Assembly: GCA_037957365.1 (NCBI GenBank)
Contig: JARHVA010006312.1
Coordinates: 483,501 to 547,500 of the forward strand
Length of the DNA stretch: 64,000 nucleotides
DNA from: Torreya grandis
Lineage: Eukaryota > Streptophyta > Pinopsida > Cupressales > Taxaceae
Direction of reading: 5' to 3'
Program-made: the position numbers and the translations under genes
Notes under the pieces: generated by a model
Database searches by the model: none
What the model was told of the DNA's origin: nothing
Seen by the model: only the letters and a program-made list of their open reading frames with translations
Part shown: piece by piece, positions 60,151 through 64,000 of the stretch
Position numbering within the stretch: the first letter of the stretch is position 1
Layout of the letters: every line of letters begins with the position of its first letter

Positions 60151-61350
60151 CTAAAAGGGTGGAGTGTTGATGAAGAAAAGGAAACTATTTTTGAAGTTGA
60201 TGAATTGGTTGAAATTTATTCATAGTAGTTTAAAATGCATTTAAGATGTTTGGCTTCCTTGATAGAATAATCTCCCAAGATAATAGTGTCATCATTGAAT
60301 TGTTGGTGAGTGACATGATCTATATTTTAGACCATCAAAATACCTTTTATCAGACCTTGGCTATAGGCTCTCCTCAAACATCTCCCTAAGGTTTCTGCTA
60401 GGATGATGAAAAGATATGAGGAAAGGGGGTCTCCCTATCTTAATCCTCTTGATGTTGGAAAAAATCCTTTTGGGACCCCATTTATAATAATAGGAAACTT
60501 AGGGGTGGTAATGAAATTATTTAAGATTTTCTTGGTGTCATGATTTAGCCCAATATTTTCCAAAATTTACATCAGGAAGTGCCAAGAAACTCAGTCATAA
60601 GCCTTCAACATGTCTATTTTGAGAAGCATGCCATGCTTTAAGGATTTAGAGATGGAATGCATAAATTTTTGAGTTATGAAAATGCCATATGTGATTTGTC
60701 TATCTATCACAAGATCCCCTTGTTATTCTTCAATGATAAAATAGAGATGACATTGCATGTGTTTAACCAAAATGGAGGAGAATATTTTGTAGGTAGTATT
60801 ACATAAAATTATAGGATGAAAGTCTTGAATTTTAATGACACTTTGGTTTTTATTTATTAGAACTAGAAAGGTATTGTTTATTTCTTTTAGAATAGATTTA
60901 GAATGAAATAATTCTTTAGCAGCTTCTTCAACCTCCAAATGAATAACATCCTAGAACTTTTGAAAGAAAAAAGGAGGGAACCCATCTAGTCTAGGAGCCT
61001 TGAATCCTTCCATAGAGAAGAAAACACTTTTTATTTCCTTGTTGGAGGGGACATTTGTGAGATATTCATTGTCTATTGATGATAATACCTTGTCAAAATT
61101 GGATAGGGTAGAAGAAACTAGGGAGGCCTTAGGTTCTCAATCCTCTTAGAGTAGACTCTTAAATTTTTTTATAAAATGTTAAGAAATGTCATCTTTATCC
61201 TTGATAATGGTTTCATCTTAAAATTTTAATAGGATGATTCTATTGACATTTATATGCTTTAAAGCTGAATGATGGAAAAAATTTGTGTTCTTATCCCCCT
61301 CCTTCAGCCATAGGCATCTAGATTTTTGCTTCCATAAAGCCTCTTCTTTT
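60151..61350 (-). pseudogene. LINE: reverse transcriptase
   Basis: The minus strand has IKSVFFSMEGFKAPRLDGFP, FFFQKF, LVLINKNQSVIKIQDFHPII, LCNTTYKIFSSILVKHM, GDLVIDRQITYGIFI, LLKIDMLKAYD, GDPLSSYLFIILAETL, then FNDDTIILG (about 60273-60299). This is the classical L1-like RT motif series, including the KAYD motif and an FADD-type box changed to FNDD but with both Asp kept. Several stops interrupt it (for example after AYD). Confidence 0.88.
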
Positions 61351-62375
61351 GCTTCTAGGTTATGAAATTGACAGAAGAGATCCTTTTCCTTACAAGCATC
61401 ATGTTAATTATAGTTACTAGAGGCATTTATCTCTTAAATAATTGAAAGCTCCACTTCAAGGGCATTTTTTTGTAGGAAGATATCCCCAAACACTTCTTTG
61501 TTTTAAATTTTCAGCTTGTTTTTAAGAAAATTAATCTTTTTTGTGATAATGAACATGGAATAACTTGAAAATGGTTATTTCCACCAGTCCCTAAGGAAGT
61601 CAATGAATTTTGGATGATGAATCCACATGCTTTCAAATCTAAATGGACTATAGTTGGGTTTGGAAAAAATTTCAGCTTCAAAGACCAGGGTATTGTGGTT
61701 AAACCCAATCCTAGGTAGAGAAGAGAGTCTGATAGAAAATAGGATGTCTTAGTTTAAAGATATCAAAAATATATCAAGGTGGACTTGGATTAGTTTTTCT
61801 CCAAATATTATATTAGACCATGTGAATAGAATTCCATTGAGTTCCACGCCCACTAAGCCTGTATTAGTAATAAAAGTGTTGAATTATAACATGTTATTTG
61901 TGAGATCAATGAGTCTGTCTTTCTTGTCACCAAGGGAGAGGGGAGTATTTAAATTTCCAAACACAATATAATTATAATTAACACAAGTCTTTAAAAAATT
62001 CCAATAATGATTTCCAAAAAAGGTTCCTGGTAGATTTAGAATTAGGAGCATAAACATTGGTGAGAATCCATTTATCCTTACTTGTGATGTCAGTGAATAG
62101 GATAAAAATTTGATTGGAGGATTTCCATAGTAAGTCACCTTCCAAACATTTTGGGTCCCAAAATATATCCAAACCACTCAAGGCCCTTGTGGATTCTGAG
62201 GAAACGACATGTGCATTTTTCTAGATTCTTGCTACACTAGTTTTGAGGATGGGATCAAATATTTTGGTTTTCTAAATGAGCAAAATAGAGGGGTTGACTA
62301 TTTTGATAGTATTGTAGAGAGTCATTTGTTTCTTGGGTTTGTTTAGACCCCTGATATTCCAAGATAGTACTTTAA
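61351..62375 (-). pseudogene. LINE: apurinic-type endonuclease and linker
   Basis: The frame starts SWNIRGLNK (about 62350), followed by ILLIQKTKI, LSGLDIFWDPKCLEGDLLWK, KWILTNVYAPN, NYIVFGNLNTPLSLGDKKD, GVELNGILFTWSNI, LPRIGFNHNTLVF, then a linker with MWIHHPKFIDFL. This is the EEP endonuclease fold of L1-type LINEs, which nicks target DNA. Three catalytic positions are altered in a consistent way: Glu to Lys (IQKTK for IQETK), Asp to Asn (GNLN for GDLN), and Asp to Asn (NHN for DHN). The open segments 61884-62177 and 61978-62181 are two frames of this domain. Confidence 0.88.
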
Positions 62376-62430
62376 TTTCTTATCTCATTAGACATTAAGA
62401 GTTTGTTGAGAGCCATTTGCAATGAGATAC

Positions 62431-62464
62431 AAATGATGAGTGAGTGGTAGGTTAAATTTTAATT
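62431..62464 (+). repeat. End of block X' right of the LINE
   Basis: aatgatgagtgagtggtaggtta corresponds to aatgatgagtggatggatgatta at 46331-46353 (end of the block X ORF). This shows that X' resumes here and runs directly into LTR L'. Confidence 0.7.
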
Positions 62465-64000
62465 TGATGATACTTTATACTTTAATTTATTGTTGATGAT
62501 ACTATAATATTTTAACCATGTGGATATTTTATATTTCTAGGTATGACAATAGCTTAATACTTTAGAAAATGGTTTATTTTTATTATATATTTACTGAAGT
62601 AAATGGTTAAATGCATATGGAATTAATATTTATAGTATTTCATTTTATTTAATTTATATAGTTATTATATTGTTTGGCATATTTTATCTATTTTTCAATT
62701 ATTTCAATGATTTAATATCCACCACCCATTTAAATTTGTCTTCTATCTATTTTTATTTAATTTTGATATTAAGACTTTATTAAAGTATTGAATATAAAGT
62801 CAAGTTATAAAAGTTAACTAATTGACTTTCTTAAAGTTAATAAAGTTAAAAAATAACTAACTAAAGTTAGTTATAACTTATTTTATTAACCATATCTCGA
62901 GGATATTGTTTAAAATGAGATCAAAATTACATCACAAAGGGAGAAACATTACACAGGTATGTTGAAGACTCTGAGTTACTTCAATGTTTTTTATCACTCT
63001 TTTTTGTGCCAAATCTATGATATAATCTAACTATTATAGATAGTTAAATAATACATATTCTAATAGTTAAGTAATATACTTAGTCATTTGAGGTATATAC
63101 AGGTTTCTTATTTATTTTATAAATCAATTATCTAAAGTCTATTAAGTAGTATCTTATGATGATTATAGATATGTAGTCATATGTGCAGAATATAAAGTAC
63201 TTGAACTAAATAATAATGATTACATCACCATGTGTGATGTTTTATTGATATTTTCAAACTATAATAGTTATCATTTAAATAATATCTTGTATTTGAATTT
63301 GTGTATTAATAAAATATTTTCTATTTCTATTAATATGACTCACAATATGTGTTATTTATTATAAGTCTATTTAGATTTCATATATTTTTTTATATGTTAG
63401 ACTCTTGTTAATTTGTATTTCAATTATATTTCAGCATTATATTTCTCTTTTTATAACTTTGTTTACACTTTAGGTTTATATTTTTGTTTATTTATTTCTT
63501 TTAAGTCTATTGCTTATATTTTTTATTTAATCTTCTTTTATTAGTATTTAGTGTATCGATTTAATTACTCTTTAATTTATTTATCTTGATTAGATTTTTT
63601 TAGATTTTTTTTTTTGTAGTTATTAGATTAATCTTTAGAAAATTAATTTATTTTATAGGTTTGATTTAATTAAATTACTTTGTTTTTTATTTCTTGTGTG
63701 TAGATTAATTCTAGACAATTGTTTTGTTATTTAGAATAGTTCCTTTCATTATTTTGATAGTTTGTTTAATAGATTACTATGTTAGTCTTCATTTCAATTT
63801 CATTGTTTGGTTTTCATCTTTAGTTATTTTGTTTTCTTTTGGTTCATTTTATTTATTTTCTTTGGACTTATTTTGAGCTCATCAAAGATATCCAAATATC
63901 ATAAATAAATTGATAAAACAAAAATACAATGGATTAGAGATATTTCTTTCAAAAGGTTGTCTCAGTCACATTATTTTTTTGTTTGATAGGTTATATTATA
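62465..64000 (+). repeat. LTR L' (3' LTR of element F, incomplete at window end)
   Basis: Starts tgatgatactttatac and aligns with LTR L from 46364 to about 47886 and on, without the nested element Y. Corresponding phrases are aagttaactaattgactttc, agttagttataactta and gttagtcttcatttcaattt. No gene is seen. It proves that Y was inserted into L after the two LTRs separated. Confidence 0.85.

Larger units (their letters stand above)
56606..62430 (-). mobile_element. LINE (non-LTR retrotransposon), 5'-truncated, inserted in block X'
   Basis: Minus-strand order is endonuclease, RT, cysteine-rich zf-RVT region, RNase H, then an additional ORF. The right border coincides with the very start of the endonuclease (SWNIRGLNK), so ORF1 is absent, as expected of 5' truncation. 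No poly-A (poly-T on this strand) is visible at the left border near 56606, and no target duplication is clear. The inferred borders come from comparing X with X'. The RT is L1-like of the plant RNase H-bearing type. It is broken by many stops. Confidence 0.82.
46364..64000 (+). mobile_element. Element F: Ty3-type LTR element lacking pol, with two nested insertions
   Basis: The order is: LTR L (46364-52832, containing nested element Y), PBS (52837), Gag, the first strands of protease, block X' with its terminal ORF (interrupted by a LINE), and LTR L' (62465 to beyond the window). The polymerase is missing between the protease active site and X', so the element was non-autonomous or suffered a large deletion. 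L and L' differ at well over 15 % of aligned positions by eye, older than the Y insertion. The right end of L' lies outside the window. Confidence 0.78.

Noticed and set aside
1..64000. CRISPR array, rRNA, telomeric or bacterial-type operons
   Set aside because: No regularly spaced identical repeats, no rRNA core words and no telomere repeats were seen. All recognisable proteins are plant retroelement types.

Overview
This window looks like intergenic DNA of a large plant genome, most likely a gymnosperm such as a conifer. That assignment is an inference from the style of the repeats, the AT-richness (roughly 70 % by eye) and the age of the nesting. I found no intact host gene, no rRNA or tRNA gene and no CRISPR array. 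Nearly everything that can be explained is decayed retrotransposon sequence. Most in-frame stops fall where the family has Gln, Trp or Arg, and several catalytic Asp/Glu/Cys residues have become Asn/Lys/Tyr. This is the expected outcome of C-to-T decay of methylated repeats.

Layout. 1-5.5 kb: pol part of a Ty3/gypsy element (A, + strand), in the order protease end, extra plant-type RNase H, RT, RNase H, integrase. 5.2-12.7 kb: non-coding LTR-like DNA with a diverged minisatellite. 12.7-16.4 kb: element LARD, about 1 kb LTRs around a 1.7 kb non-coding centre, minus strand. 16.4-18.5 kb: a gag remnant (C, minus). 18.5-29.9 kb: element B, a structurally complete Ty3/gypsy element on the minus strand with about 2.47 kb LTRs and gag, protease, extra RNase H, RT, RNase H and integrase. 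30.4-35.6 kb: element D, + strand, an LTR element with initiator-Met-type PBS and a clear PPT. Its first coding block resembles the N-terminus of the plant cohesin regulator PDS5 rather than a retroelement protein. 35.6-44.5 kb: AT-rich DNA with PBS and gag of element E (+) and an unrecognised ORF.

44.5-64 kb: a stacked array. The order is X (3' internal block), L (LTR), PBS, gag, start of protease, X', L' (LTR, runs off the end). The single LTR L serves two internal blocks. L is split by a younger complete LTR element Y (47887-52385, minus), which encodes a coiled-coil, G-patch and double zinc-knuckle Gag-like protein. Y is flanked exactly at its ends by a 164-bp direct duplication of L instead of a 5-bp target duplication. 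X' is split from L' by a 5'-truncated LINE (minus) with endonuclease, RT, zf-RVT and RNase H, followed by an extra ORF.

The elements do not form a cooperating pathway; they are layers of insertion. The points most worth a second look are the PDS5-like capture in D, the 164-bp duplication around Y, the G-patch/CCHC protein of Y, and the shared-LTR array with its conserved but unrecognised 3' ORF.
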